Assembly (NCBI RefSeq): GCF_003007785.1
Contig: NZ_PXOH01000041.1
Coordinates: 1 to 36,698, forward strand
DNA from: Aphanothece hegewaldii CCALA 016
GTDB taxonomy: Bacteria; Cyanobacteriota; Cyanobacteriia; Cyanobacteriales; Microcystaceae
Length of the DNA stretch: 36,698 bases
Direction of reading: 5' to 3'
The notes under the pieces are model-generated. The model saw only the letters and a program-made list of their open reading frames with translations. It was not told where the DNA came from and ran no database searches. A program made the position numbers and the translations under genes. Shown here piece by piece: positions 7,439-16,075 of this stretch. Position 1 is the stretch's first letter, and each line of letters starts with the position of its first letter.

Positions 7439-8543
7439 AACGATGAGGTTTGGGTTTTCCTATCTCGCCTTTAGCCCGTTCGGTCGTAGAATCTTGATTC
7501 TGTAGATTTTTCAATTCTGATTCATAGGATTTTTGATACAAACCTAACTCTTTCCGTAACTCTTCAAGTTCTGTCTGTAATTCGACAAATTTTTCTTCGC
7601 CTTTTTTAATAACTTTAAGAATTTTGAGGCATTGAGCTACAGGACGGGCATGACGTTGTAAATCCCTAAGAGTAATCGTACTACCATCATGGTTATGTAG
7701 CACGTCGGAGAGTGTTTCGGAAAGCCAGTCTTTGAGCATCCCAACACAGCCTAAACTACGTTCGTAAAGGAATTCCCAATAACGCACCAAATCAGGCATT
7801 TTGGATAGAGGCAGATGAGCTTGGAAAGTTGCAACAACGCTTTGAAAGATCTCTAGTTCATCGTCTGAATCGGCATGATAGCGTTTGAAATGAACTGTCT
7901 TGCTACGTCGGCACAATTGATCTCCCAAATCAACGAGAGGTAACAGAGCATATGTACCAGTAGGAATGATCTTCACTTTTGCTAAATTAGCCAATGATTT
8001 AATGACTTCAGGCTGGTCTTTCAACTTTTGACCACTGGGCAGTAAAGCTAGATGATGAGCTTCGTCAATGTAAAAGGCATCAGGACGGCGGTTGATGAGG
8101 GCGGATTCTACTGAAAGCCTCCAGGTAGACCTTGAATCACGTTTGTTCGCTTTCTCATGTTCATAGGTAATTTTCTTATCGATAAGCGGTTCGTTAACGG
8201 CTTTGAGGAGACGGATATAGAAATCTTTCCAATCGAACTGACTGAATTCAGGCGACTTGGCTTCTACACCAAAGATAGGAATTTTTCCTTTATCAACTTC
8301 CATCTGAACTAAAGCGGCTTCAGTGCATTTCTGTACCAAACGGTTGAGCAGGGTAGTCTTACCAACGCCTGTACTGCCTACAACAAAAATTAGTGCCGTT
8401 CCGGGTGCTTGAGTAACGGCTTGCATCACTTCTTGATAGGCCATCGTCAGATGGGGATGCGCCATCGTGTAATTGATGAAGTAATCTAGACGTTCCTGTA
8501 TGGGCTGTTCTAGTATTGTTTCGGGAAATCCAATTATGGCCAT
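7404..8543 (-). CDS. tnsC: TnsC-like AAA+ ATPase (transposition regulator)
   Basis: TnsC/TniB ATPases link target selection (TniQ) to the TnsAB transposase. The 379-residue protein has a Walker A motif GSTGVGKT at residues 56-63 and a Walker B FYIDEAHH with Asp160-Glu161. A sensor-type segment follows (KIIPTGTYALLPL). The C-terminus (about residues 310-350) is a predicted coiled coil (ELQTELEELRKELGLYQKS), then a charged tail of the kind used to contact the transposase. It begins two bases after the tnsAB stop and its 3' end overlaps tniQ, so the three genes are one operon. Confidence 0.88.
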   Translation of the reverse strand: MAIIGFPETILEQPIQERLDYFINYTMAHPHLTMAYQEVMQAVTQAPGTALIFVVGSTGVGKTTLLNRLVQKCTEAALVQMEVDKGKIPIFGVEAKSPEFSQFDWKDFYIRLLKAVNEPLIDKKITYEHEKANKRDSRSTWRLSVESALINRRPDAFYIDEAHHLALLPSGQKLKDQPEVIKSLANLAKVKIIPTGTYALLPLVDLGDQLCRRSKTVHFKRYHADSDDELEIFQSVVATFQAHLPLSKMPDLVRYWEFLYERSLGCVGMLKDWLSETLSDVLHNHDGSTITLRDLQRHARPVAQCLKILKVIKKGEEKFVELQTELEELRKELGLYQKSYESELKNLQNQDSTTERAKGEIGKPKPHRYEIGGYENGQE

Positions 8544-8545
8544 AA

Positions 8546-11305
8546 TTAAAATTCTCCATAGAATTGAAGGTTTTTACTAGGACTGTTATCGTCTTGAGCG
8601 GATGAATCTAATGATTTATCCTTTTGAATAGTTGCCGTGACATCGATAGTTTGAAGGGTTTTGAGTTGTGGAAGGGGTTTACCTTCAATCAAGTCGAGTA
8701 CCGTTCGATTTTCTAAAGCTTGCAGTCGTTGTTGAAGTAATACACCCTCCATTGCCTGAGTAGACTGTAAGTGTTCTACTAATTCTTTATCAGAGATTTC
8801 AACCCGTTTGGCATGACCCGCCTTGCGTTGGCGTAAGTCTGCACTTAAGACCTTGAGTTCCTTTTCAGTGCGTCCTTGTAAGAATTGGTAATAGTTGGAT
8901 GTACACTCTCGCCAATGACCTCTAACGTAGGCGTAGGCAAGGCAGACATTAAAGGGGTCAATTTTGACATCAACAGTCGTTTTCTCAATTTCTGGGTCAC
9001 GAAAATCGTTGCACCAGTAGTAAATATTATTAATTTTGATGCCCTTACCAGGTTGGACAATTCTTGAATCGTTTTGAGCAGGAGAGGGTAAGGTGAGAAT
9101 TTTAAAGGTTTCATCATAAAGAATTCGCCGCATCTCCCGTCTACCTCCTAAAGCGATGCCAATTTCGTAAGAGGAACGAGGGTTTTGTCCGAGACTCGAA
9201 TGCTCTCTTCTGTCGTAGATTTCATCCGTCCAATATTCGAGAACTTGATAGAATTCACCCAATGTCCAGACAGCATGAGTTTTAGGATTGACGGATTTAG
9301 TAACCTGGCGGTTATTCTTCAAGATTTGCCTGTTACCTTTAAGTTCGTGAACAAAAAGAGTATTAGTTGTTCCGAAGACTCGTTCGACAGGATTACCATA
9401 ACGAGGTTCTCCTGGCGGTCGGTACTTATGATTGCATTTATAATAAGCTAGTAGCTGTTTGAAGTAGATACTGTGAAACTCTTTCCCGTTATCAGTGATA
9501 ATGGTTTGAGGTAGTCGTTTGAATCGTCTGACGCACTGGCGCATAACCATCATGCAGCTTCGATAACTGGGTTTTTCAAAAGACAGATAGACAGCGAGAA
9601 TACGCTTACTGTAGCCGTCCACCATAAAAGTTGCCCAACAGGTTCCTAAATCAAAGTTATCAAGAGTAATGGCAGAACTGGTGTTACAGGTGGCAAGAGA
9701 AATCAGGGAACTGACTAAATCTACATCCAACGGCGTATGGTCGATGTGAACGCATTCCCAGGGTAGATCGCCGTTACGAGGAAAGCCCTTTGTACTATAA
9801 AAAGGTTTAGATTGTTTAGCAACCCGACTGCCCAAACGGGCTTTGATAAGTTCGTAGTTGGTTCTCCCTTGTATGTAGAAGCGGAAAGTTCTATCTGAGG
9901 GTGGGTTAAATGGTGGGTCAAGTGATTGACAAGCCTCTTTAAACTCACGATACACAGTAGAAGCTCTACGGTTTGTAGGAGTAAAATAATGGTCGTCGAT
10001 ATATTGCTTCATATAGTCCACCAAACCAGGCTCTAGTTTTTCGTGATGTCCTTTATCCAAATGTCGGGGTAGAAGTCCGACATAGCCATTTCCTTGACCA
10101 TAAAGCTTTTCGGCTTCTAAATAGTTGTCGCGCCAACGTCGGATACTACGATTGACTTTAGTAATTGGCAGCGTATTTTCTTGTATGTAGGGCTGGATAA
10201 GGTCATAGCGTTGATTGGCAATTTCGATATCTTTAGATCTGGCCCGATTAAGGAGATCTTGAATTGTTGTATCAATTGTAGATTCGGTAATCTGATTTAA
10301 GCCCGTAATATGACCCGTTTCAAAAAAACGATAAAATTCAGCATTCGGTAAACTCGTCGTCTTACCATCATGTCGAGTTAAGTAAACTCGGTCTGTACCA
10401 GGATTGGTAATTTCCCAATATTCGCCATCCCAACTTAAAGTAGTTCCAATATCTACATTTAGGGTAGAGAAACCGTCAGAGGACGGAACAGTAGGAGATG
10501 ACAGAACGATTTTCTCAGAGACGATGGCAAGTTCTTCACTAATAAAAACCTGTACTTGGTCATGTTCAGCTAGAGAAGCAATATTAAAATTGATGAAAAT
10601 ACACTCACGGGCAATTAACCAATTTAGATGGTCGGGGTCGATATCTTCTATTGAAAGCAAAAGTTGAGCATAGGTTAACCCTGGTTGTGCCTGAACTTGA
10701 GTGAGGATGGTTAGGAAAATAGGACTATCGAAGGGAGGAGGTGACGTTTGAAAATACGGTTCTAACCAAGTCCAATTCCGCAGCCGTATTGGATGAAGTT
10801 CTGCCGACGTTCTTACACGATAGTCGAGTCCATATTTTTGGGCGTATTCTCGTCCAGGTGGACAGTCCCAGTTACCTTCAGCGTCTTGTACATAGCGATT
10901 TGGCTGTTCTTCGGCTTTCTGTACTAATTCATCAATTGGTTTGAATTCTTCCCATCCTGCCCAATTTGTCTCAATCACGAAGAAATCGGGAGTATGACCT
11001 GTACGGACTTTCTTGCCATTTTTACTAAGATAAATCAGTTCAATCTTTGGTGGTTGGTCGTAGAACTCAAGAACTGCTTTACTATGCTCTAGATTATCAA
11101 TGATATGAGCTAATTCGCCTCGGTGACTCTCAAACTGAATGGTTTTACCCATCTTTTCACTACAGTAGTCACCACAGACGTTGCCATAGTTGCCTTGAGC
11201 CGCACGAGAAGGGTCTGAGGTGCGAATGTCGGTAATCAGTTGACGGGTAGTGCTGGAAAGTTGACGGTGATTACACCAAGCTTCCAAGTCTTCCTGAGAG
11301 AGCAT
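8546..11305 (-). CDS. tnsAB: TnsA-TnsB fusion transposase
   Basis: One 919-residue protein combines both strand-cleaving activities of a Tn7-like transposon. Residues 1-185 resemble TnsA endonuclease: Glu64 (SHRGELAHI), Asp107 (GHTPDFFV) and Glu120-Phe-Lys122 (WEEFKP) fit its E-D-ExK site. The rest is TnsB: helix-turn-helix regions before about residue 500, then an RNase-H-fold DDE domain with Asp522 (VHIDHT), Asp605 (IITDNGKEF) and Glu641 (NPVERVFG). All catalytic residues are intact, so the element can in principle do cut-and-paste transposition. Fused TnsAB proteins are known from cyanobacterial Tn7-like and some CRISPR-associated elements. It is the first gene of the tnsAB-tnsC-tniQ operon, and a palindrome lies 38 bases upstream. 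Confidence 0.9.
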   Translation of the reverse strand: MLSQEDLEAWCNHRQLSSTTRQLITDIRTSDPSRAAQGNYGNVCGDYCSEKMGKTIQFESHRGELAHIIDNLEHSKAVLEFYDQPPKIELIYLSKNGKKVRTGHTPDFFVIETNWAGWEEFKPIDELVQKAEEQPNRYVQDAEGNWDCPPGREYAQKYGLDYRVRTSAELHPIRLRNWTWLEPYFQTSPPPFDSPIFLTILTQVQAQPGLTYAQLLLSIEDIDPDHLNWLIARECIFINFNIASLAEHDQVQVFISEELAIVSEKIVLSSPTVPSSDGFSTLNVDIGTTLSWDGEYWEITNPGTDRVYLTRHDGKTTSLPNAEFYRFFETGHITGLNQITESTIDTTIQDLLNRARSKDIEIANQRYDLIQPYIQENTLPITKVNRSIRRWRDNYLEAEKLYGQGNGYVGLLPRHLDKGHHEKLEPGLVDYMKQYIDDHYFTPTNRRASTVYREFKEACQSLDPPFNPPSDRTFRFYIQGRTNYELIKARLGSRVAKQSKPFYSTKGFPRNGDLPWECVHIDHTPLDVDLVSSLISLATCNTSSAITLDNFDLGTCWATFMVDGYSKRILAVYLSFEKPSYRSCMMVMRQCVRRFKRLPQTIITDNGKEFHSIYFKQLLAYYKCNHKYRPPGEPRYGNPVERVFGTTNTLFVHELKGNRQILKNNRQVTKSVNPKTHAVWTLGEFYQVLEYWTDEIYDRREHSSLGQNPRSSYEIGIALGGRREMRRILYDETFKILTLPSPAQNDSRIVQPGKGIKINNIYYWCNDFRDPEIEKTTVDVKIDPFNVCLAYAYVRGHWRECTSNYYQFLQGRTEKELKVLSADLRQRKAGHAKRVEISDKELVEHLQSTQAMEGVLLQQRLQALENRTVLDLIEGKPLPQLKTLQTIDVTATIQKDKSLDSSAQDDNSPSKNLQFYGEF

Positions 11306-11342
11306 GGTAACACTCCTGTGGCCGTGATATCTCAGTTTAGAG

Positions 11343-11363
11343 TATGCGTATTAAATACGCATA
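11343..11363. promoter_or_regulatory. Palindromic operator candidate upstream of tnsAB
   Basis: Ten-base arms (11343-11352 and 11354-11363) flank one central A; the core is ATGCGTATTAAATACGCAT. It lies about 38 bases upstream of the tnsAB start, where a promoter would be. A dimeric repressor is the obvious binder, and the RHH-domain gene at 11647 is the nearest candidate. Confidence 0.55.
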
Positions 11364-11437
11364 TAATTGTTAGAAAAATTGTACTAACTTAAACTTTCTT
11401 AAGATCTTCCGAATTTCTAAAAGGGATTCACGCTCAT

Positions 11438-11455
11438 ATTGACTTGCGTAGGACA
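11438..11455 (-). repeat. Candidate right end of the Tn7-like element
   Basis: On the minus strand from 11455, TGTCCTACGCAAGTCAAT reads toward tnsAB. It shares TGTCCTAC and a GTCAAT motif with the copy at 6158, giving a candidate element of about 5.3 kb that contains only the transposition genes. No matching target duplication was seen. Confidence 0.4.
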
Positions 11456-11486
11456 GTCTTCATGTTTGATGTAACCGCACCGCTTG

Positions 11487-11503
11487 CCGACTTTTAAAGT
11501 CGG
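11487..11503. repeat. Second copy of the tniQ palindrome
   Basis: CCGACTTTTAAAGTCGG is the reverse complement of the core of the palindrome inside tniQ (7356-7372). It lies between the inner end repeat (to 11455) and the outer one (from 11516). GCCGAC (11486-11491) and GTCGGC (11510-11515) form a further inverted pair around it. Confidence 0.6.
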
Positions 11504-11515
11504 GAGTGTGTCGGC

Positions 11516-11546
11516 TGTCCTACAATGTCTGCGTTTTTTCCAGGGG
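11516..11546 (+). repeat. Tn7-like end-type repeat, pointing right
   Basis: The plus strand begins TGTCCTACAATGTCTGCG, followed by a T-run and CCAGGGG. It is the partner of the minus-strand copy at 6083-6114. It may mark the left end of a second, possibly non-autonomous element extending right over the nuclease and SIR2 genes. No partner end was found to the right within the window. Confidence 0.55.
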
Positions 11547-11646
11547 AATGAAACAATAAAACTAAAATAATACCTAAAAGAGAATGAAACAAAAACAGAA
11601 TCTTTTATGCTTAAGCTGAGAGCCTGAAGTAAACGAGTGGATATTC

Positions 11647-12207
11647 ATGCCCAAAGGACAGAAACGGGTCAAAGGAGTGCCTGAACTTCATGATGAAGTC
11701 AAGACGCGATTAAATTTGACTGTAACACCGACTGCTAGACAAGGCTTAGAAAAACTGGCAAAAGAGAGAGAATTATCAATTTCTGAATTAGTGGAAAAAA
11801 TTGGGAGAGAAAGTCTTATCATAAGTGCTGAAATTCCCGATTTTTCCAAATCGGAAAGTAACTTTCAAGATACTGTGTTAGCTGTTCAATCTTTGCCTGT
11901 CGAACGATGTAATGAGTTACCGAAAGTTTCTGGAGCTTATGCACTGGTGAATAAGCATGGGCAAGCCTGGGCAGGGTATGCCTTGAATTTACATGATGAT
12001 ATTAAAGAGCTTGTTAGACAGTTTGATGAATTCAGCCCCTTTTTAGAAGATGAAGAATATATTAGAAGAAGCAGAAAGAAATATCTAGTTTTTTGGATTG
12101 AATGTTCGGATAAAGCGATGTTAGTAAATTTCAGATATTTGATAACAAATACTATTCAAAAAATAATTATTGAAAATTCATTTATTAATTGGCTAAAACA
12201 AATATAA
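11647..12207 (+). CDS. RHH-like DNA-binding protein with GIY-YIG-like C-terminal part
   Basis: The 186-residue protein has a basic start (MPKGQKRVKGVPELHDEVK). A ribbon-helix-helix-like segment follows (LNLTVTPTARQGLEKLAKER, then ELSISELVEKIGRE, about residues 22-55). Residues about 95-125 (SGAYALVNKHGQAWAGYALN) recall the core of the GIY-YIG fold, but the catalytic pattern is incomplete. A regulator of the tns operon or a small nuclease relative are both possible. It lies 130 bases inside the end-like repeat at 11516 and is divergent from tnsAB. Confidence 0.6.
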   Translation: MPKGQKRVKGVPELHDEVKTRLNLTVTPTARQGLEKLAKERELSISELVEKIGRESLIISAEIPDFSKSESNFQDTVLAVQSLPVERCNELPKVSGAYALVNKHGQAWAGYALNLHDDIKELVRQFDEFSPFLEDEEYIRRSRKKYLVFWIECSDKAMLVNFRYLITNTIQKIIIENSFINWLKQI

Positions 12208-12315
12208 CATACACAATGATAAGTTGAATGAGTTTAAATTTTTAGATATAGCATCCGTTAAAATGTTTTCTAAGATGAGAAAATGTGTTATTAGTGTTAC
12301 AGATGATTATCAAAG

Positions 12316-14118
12316 CTAAGTTTTAGAGTTATTATCTATTTTTTGTAATAAAGTAAATTGAACTTCGATGGATTGTCCTAAAATTTTCTCAAAACTTTGC
12401 TTTATCTGTAATTTATCTCTATTAGCTCTGTCAATCAAGGGCTGTGAAGATAGACCGATAATTACTCGATAGTTTTGGATATCGAGAAGTAGTCCATGCT
12501 GCATCAGTAAAGTACGTAAAGAATTGTAATTGTCAGGGATTATTTTTAGTAGCTGTTGCCAGATATCATTCAAGTTTTGAGTCATTTGATGAGCTTGGCT
12601 ATCGTCTTGAGAAAGTTTTCCTGTTGAATTAACTGATTGCCAGAGGATTTGAGGACTATCTTTCAAATCTACTCTAATGTATAAAGATTTCTTAGCTAAA
12701 ACCTCTTGACAAGTATTTAGAAAAGTGGACATATAAGTATCAAGAGTTTTTGATTTAAAAGAATAGGATAAATCGATAATTACTGTATCGCCATAAAAAG
12801 ATTTTAAGGACGCATAGCAACGAAATAAGCCTTCATACTCTTGAGGTAGAGAGCCTAAAATACTCTGCCAGATAAGTTTCAAATCGCTGGCTATCTCATC
12901 TGGGAAACGACAAGTGTTAGAAGTGTTTAGAGAAGTAGAATTGTTTGATTTCTTTATTGATAAAGGTAAATCAGCAAGGTCAATTATCGTAGTGGAAACT
13001 TCAGGAAGAGGAGGAAATGTTACGTGTTTTAATCTATAATCAGTTTTTCTTCCTTCTACCCAGACTATAGACTGCTGTGATTCATCGGGTAAAGTACGTT
13101 GATTGCAGAATCGATGTACTTTAGAGTAACACCAGTGCGGGTAAGGATCGCTTTCAATAGGCGAATTAAACTTTACTATTTCCTCCAATGTTGTAATACG
13201 ATACACCTCGTCACGGTGATATAGGGTATAGCCACACCAACAGCAAGTAAAACTTTGAAATCTTTCTTTAGAACGTTCAATATTTGCTAGATATAAATCT
13301 TCTTTCTGTTGCCGTTCTGCAAACTTTTGTATGAGTTGAACGATTTCCGGTCTAAACTCTAATTTAGTCCGTTTGGATTGATTTCGCTCTAAAGAAAGAC
13401 CGCACTCTGAAAGATAGATGGAGTTTAAAATCTGAAAATAATGGTTTTTTTCTTCACATTTCGCACAAAAACAAGAACTGATGCAAATGTTAATTTTTTG
13501 ATAGGCTGATAATTGGAGATGGGTACAGTATTGGATCTGCTCATTGAGCCAAGCTTTGACAAAATCTTCGAGCAACAAATAACGAGATTCAAATTTAACC
13601 TTAAACTCACCACCAGTTTCTACCAGTTGAAAGATGGGTAATTCAGGGTTGGGGGATGAATCGGGAGTTGTTCGGAACAGCCAGACACATTCTACTCCCG
13701 ACTGACGGTAACGTTCCTGTCTGAGTTGTGTCTCCTCAATACTCTGGCGACTCCATTGGATCTCGAATGCGATTTTTAGATCGCCTTTTATGGCTAAGAC
13801 ATCTGCCCGCCAGCCTTGCCCCGACACCTCCACATCGCAGGCAACTCCTGCAAGTACGAGGCAAGCATCCCTGATAGCCAGTTTCGCCCTCAGATGCTCG
13901 ATTGTTTCTCCCCTAGACGGGCAGCCCGAACTTTTCGGGCTATCGGGGTGGTGGGCAAAGAACTTAAACCCTTTCTTACTGGTCTTTAAAATTCCCCGAC
14001 CCTCGCAACAACTCATCGTTACTACTTTGGTCTTGTCCATCTTATACGCCTGCCATTGAGTTGTCAGAACATCAGAAGCTAACATTTCCTGTCCGTTGAT
14101 TGAACCACGAAGGGGCAT
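12316..14118 (-). CDS. CoiA-like nuclease with two DnaX-domain-III-like repeats
   Basis: The 600-residue protein starts with a CoiA-like region (about residues 30-180). It has cysteine pairs, then a PD-(D/E)XK-like core: Glu71-Glu74-His75, Asp106 (WRADVLAI) and Glu119-Ile-Gln121 (AFEIQWS). CoiA proteins act on incoming DNA in competent bacteria; many homologues sit in mobile elements. A middle cysteine-rich part (CAKCEEKNH; CCWCGY) may bind zinc. The C-terminus holds two related segments, about 410-495 (DLKLIWQSILGSLP) and 515-595 (NLNDIWQQLLKIIP). Both follow a pattern typical of domain III of DnaX, the clamp-loader subunit. It is divergent from the SIR2 gene, and both may be element cargo. 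Confidence 0.7.
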   Translation of the reverse strand: MPLRGSINGQEMLASDVLTTQWQAYKMDKTKVVTMSCCEGRGILKTSKKGFKFFAHHPDSPKSSGCPSRGETIEHLRAKLAIRDACLVLAGVACDVEVSGQGWRADVLAIKGDLKIAFEIQWSRQSIEETQLRQERYRQSGVECVWLFRTTPDSSPNPELPIFQLVETGGEFKVKFESRYLLLEDFVKAWLNEQIQYCTHLQLSAYQKINICISSCFCAKCEEKNHYFQILNSIYLSECGLSLERNQSKRTKLEFRPEIVQLIQKFAERQQKEDLYLANIERSKERFQSFTCCWCGYTLYHRDEVYRITTLEEIVKFNSPIESDPYPHWCYSKVHRFCNQRTLPDESQQSIVWVEGRKTDYRLKHVTFPPLPEVSTTIIDLADLPLSIKKSNNSTSLNTSNTCRFPDEIASDLKLIWQSILGSLPQEYEGLFRCYASLKSFYGDTVIIDLSYSFKSKTLDTYMSTFLNTCQEVLAKKSLYIRVDLKDSPQILWQSVNSTGKLSQDDSQAHQMTQNLNDIWQQLLKIIPDNYNSLRTLLMQHGLLLDIQNYRVIIGLSSQPLIDRANRDKLQIKQSFEKILGQSIEVQFTLLQKIDNNSKT

Positions 14119-14256
14119 GACAATAACTCAATCCAATATCTGTCGATACTCTTAAAATTCCCGAACGATAGATAAAAAATTGCGGTTTTGGGTACTCTTT
14201 TTTTAGAAATCCATTTTAAGAAAGCGGTAACTACTTCATCACACTTAAAACGCATT

Positions 14257-16053
14257 ATGATTGAACCAATTCTCTCACTATCGCTCTGCGTTCATGCTAA
14301 TCGGGAAGTATATGCTTTGCTTCTAGGGTCGGGAATCTCCAGATCTGCTAGAATCCCTACTGGTTGGGATCTTGTACTGGACTTAGTTCGTCAACTTGCC
14401 CATCTGAGTGAGGAAGATTGTGAACCTGAGCCTAGAAGTTGGTACGAACAGAAGTATGGAGAGGAGCCAGATTACTCTAAACTGTTAGAGCAGATAGCTA
14501 AGTCGTCCTCTGAACGCAATCAACTTTTAAGAAGCTATTTTGAGCCGACGGATGAGGAACGAGAAGAGGGAGGGATTAAGGTTCCAACACAGGCTCATCG
14601 AGCTATAGCTGAACTTGTTAAAAATAGTTATATCAAAGTAATTGTTACAACAAATTTCGACCGCTTACTTGAAATAGCCTTACGTGATATTGGCATTGAA
14701 CCAACTGTTATCAGTACCTCCGACTCAGTTGAAGGGGCTTTGCCGTTACAGCATACAAAATGCACGATTATCAAAGTTCATGGGGACTATTTAGATACTC
14801 GTATCAAAAACACGCCCTCTGAGTTAGCAGCGTATGACGAGCCGTTGAATTGTCTGCTTGATAAAGTCTTCGATGAGTACGGACTAATTATCTGTGGCTG
14901 GTCGGGAGATTGGGATGAGGCTTTGAGAGATGCTATCAGAAGATGTAAGAGTAGAAGATTTACTACCTTCTGGGCTGCCAGAAGACGATTGCAAGGCCAG
15001 GCTAGTGAACTTCTAAACTGGCGACAGGGAGTATTCGTCCCTATCAAAGATGCTGATTCTTTCTTCACAGAACTCAATGAAAAAGTTCAGGCATTGGAAG
15101 AGTTGAATAAACCCCATCCTCTATCGGCAAAGATAGCGGTAGCTACTCTTAAAAAATACTTAGTTGATGATAGTCATCGGATTCGGCTACATGATTTGGT
15201 CACTCAAGAAGTTGAAAGGGTTTACGAAGCTACATCAGTAGAACGTTTCCCAGTCAATACTCAATTTAATGAGCAAGAACTCATTAGAAGGTTAAATCTG
15301 TATGAAAGTATAAGTGAAATTTTGATTTCGATGTTTATTAATGGTTGTTATTGGGGGCAAGAATCTCATCAATCTTTATGGATAAATAGTCTTGATAGAT
15401 TAAGTAATTTATCTTATATAGATAATTCAATAAGATATGAGCCTTGGCATAACTTACGTTTATACCCAGCACTCTTGTTATTTTATTCAGGTGGAATAGC
15501 TGCTTTGGCAAATCAACAATATAATACTTTTTATAGTTTGCTATTTCAGCCAATCGTAAAAAATGTTAATGAAACTTATCCTGCTATATTATCTTTGTCT
15601 ACTACCGCAGTTTTGAAATCTGAAATAGCACGTAAGATTCCCAATATGCAAAACCGTAAAACTCCACTTAGTGATTACATTAATGATTTATTAAAATCTT
15701 CCTTTCAAGAATTACTACCTGATGAAAATAAATATCAGCTATATTTTGACTTATTTGAATATATAATAGCGATTATCTATACCTACGAATTGCAGTGCCA
15801 GTTCCAAAATTATTATTCATTTGGTCAACCTGGAAGATTTGCTTGGAAGAGATGGTATACAAAACATCTGAATCATTTAGGAGATGTCAACAGCAGTCCG
15901 AAGGATAAGATGGAAAAAGCTAATTGGAATTGTGAATTAACAAAAGTTGTAGATTTTCTGCTAGAACTTGGATATTTTCAAGGAGTTAAAGAAGAATTTT
16001 TAAAAATACAAAATTTCTATGGAGAAAGAATTGATAAATTAAATTGGGATTAA
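14257..16053 (+). CDS. SIR2-family NADase-like protein, probable anti-phage effector
   Basis: The 598-residue protein has a SIR2 fold at its N-terminus (about residues 10-290). It shows GSGISRSARIPTGWDLV (from Gly24), TTNFDRLLE with Asn133, and KVHGDY with His175, the pair used for NAD hydrolysis in defence-type SIR2 proteins such as ThsA and DSR proteins. An ICGWSGDWDEALRDAI segment follows. The C-terminal half (about 300-598) is not recognised; it is AT-rich and may be the sensor part. An upstream TTG (14188) is in frame, but the ATG at 14257 places the SIR2 motif at the usual distance. A role in abortive infection by NAD depletion is inference from family and context. Confidence 0.82.
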   Translation: MIEPILSLSLCVHANREVYALLLGSGISRSARIPTGWDLVLDLVRQLAHLSEEDCEPEPRSWYEQKYGEEPDYSKLLEQIAKSSSERNQLLRSYFEPTDEEREEGGIKVPTQAHRAIAELVKNSYIKVIVTTNFDRLLEIALRDIGIEPTVISTSDSVEGALPLQHTKCTIIKVHGDYLDTRIKNTPSELAAYDEPLNCLLDKVFDEYGLIICGWSGDWDEALRDAIRRCKSRRFTTFWAARRRLQGQASELLNWRQGVFVPIKDADSFFTELNEKVQALEELNKPHPLSAKIAVATLKKYLVDDSHRIRLHDLVTQEVERVYEATSVERFPVNTQFNEQELIRRLNLYESISEILISMFINGCYWGQESHQSLWINSLDRLSNLSYIDNSIRYEPWHNLRLYPALLLFYSGGIAALANQQYNTFYSLLFQPIVKNVNETYPAILSLSTTAVLKSEIARKIPNMQNRKTPLSDYINDLLKSSFQELLPDENKYQLYFDLFEYIIAIIYTYELQCQFQNYYSFGQPGRFAWKRWYTKHLNHLGDVNSSPKDKMEKANWNCELTKVVDFLLELGYFQGVKEEFLKIQNFYGERIDKLNWD

Positions 16054-16075
16054 TCAGTTTTTTCACTTTATCTAC

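Noticed and set aside
6359..11305. CRISPR-associated transposon (type I or V-K).
   Set aside because: No cas12k, Cascade gene, tracrRNA-like region or CRISPR repeat array is visible in the window. The protein sizes do not fit V-K.
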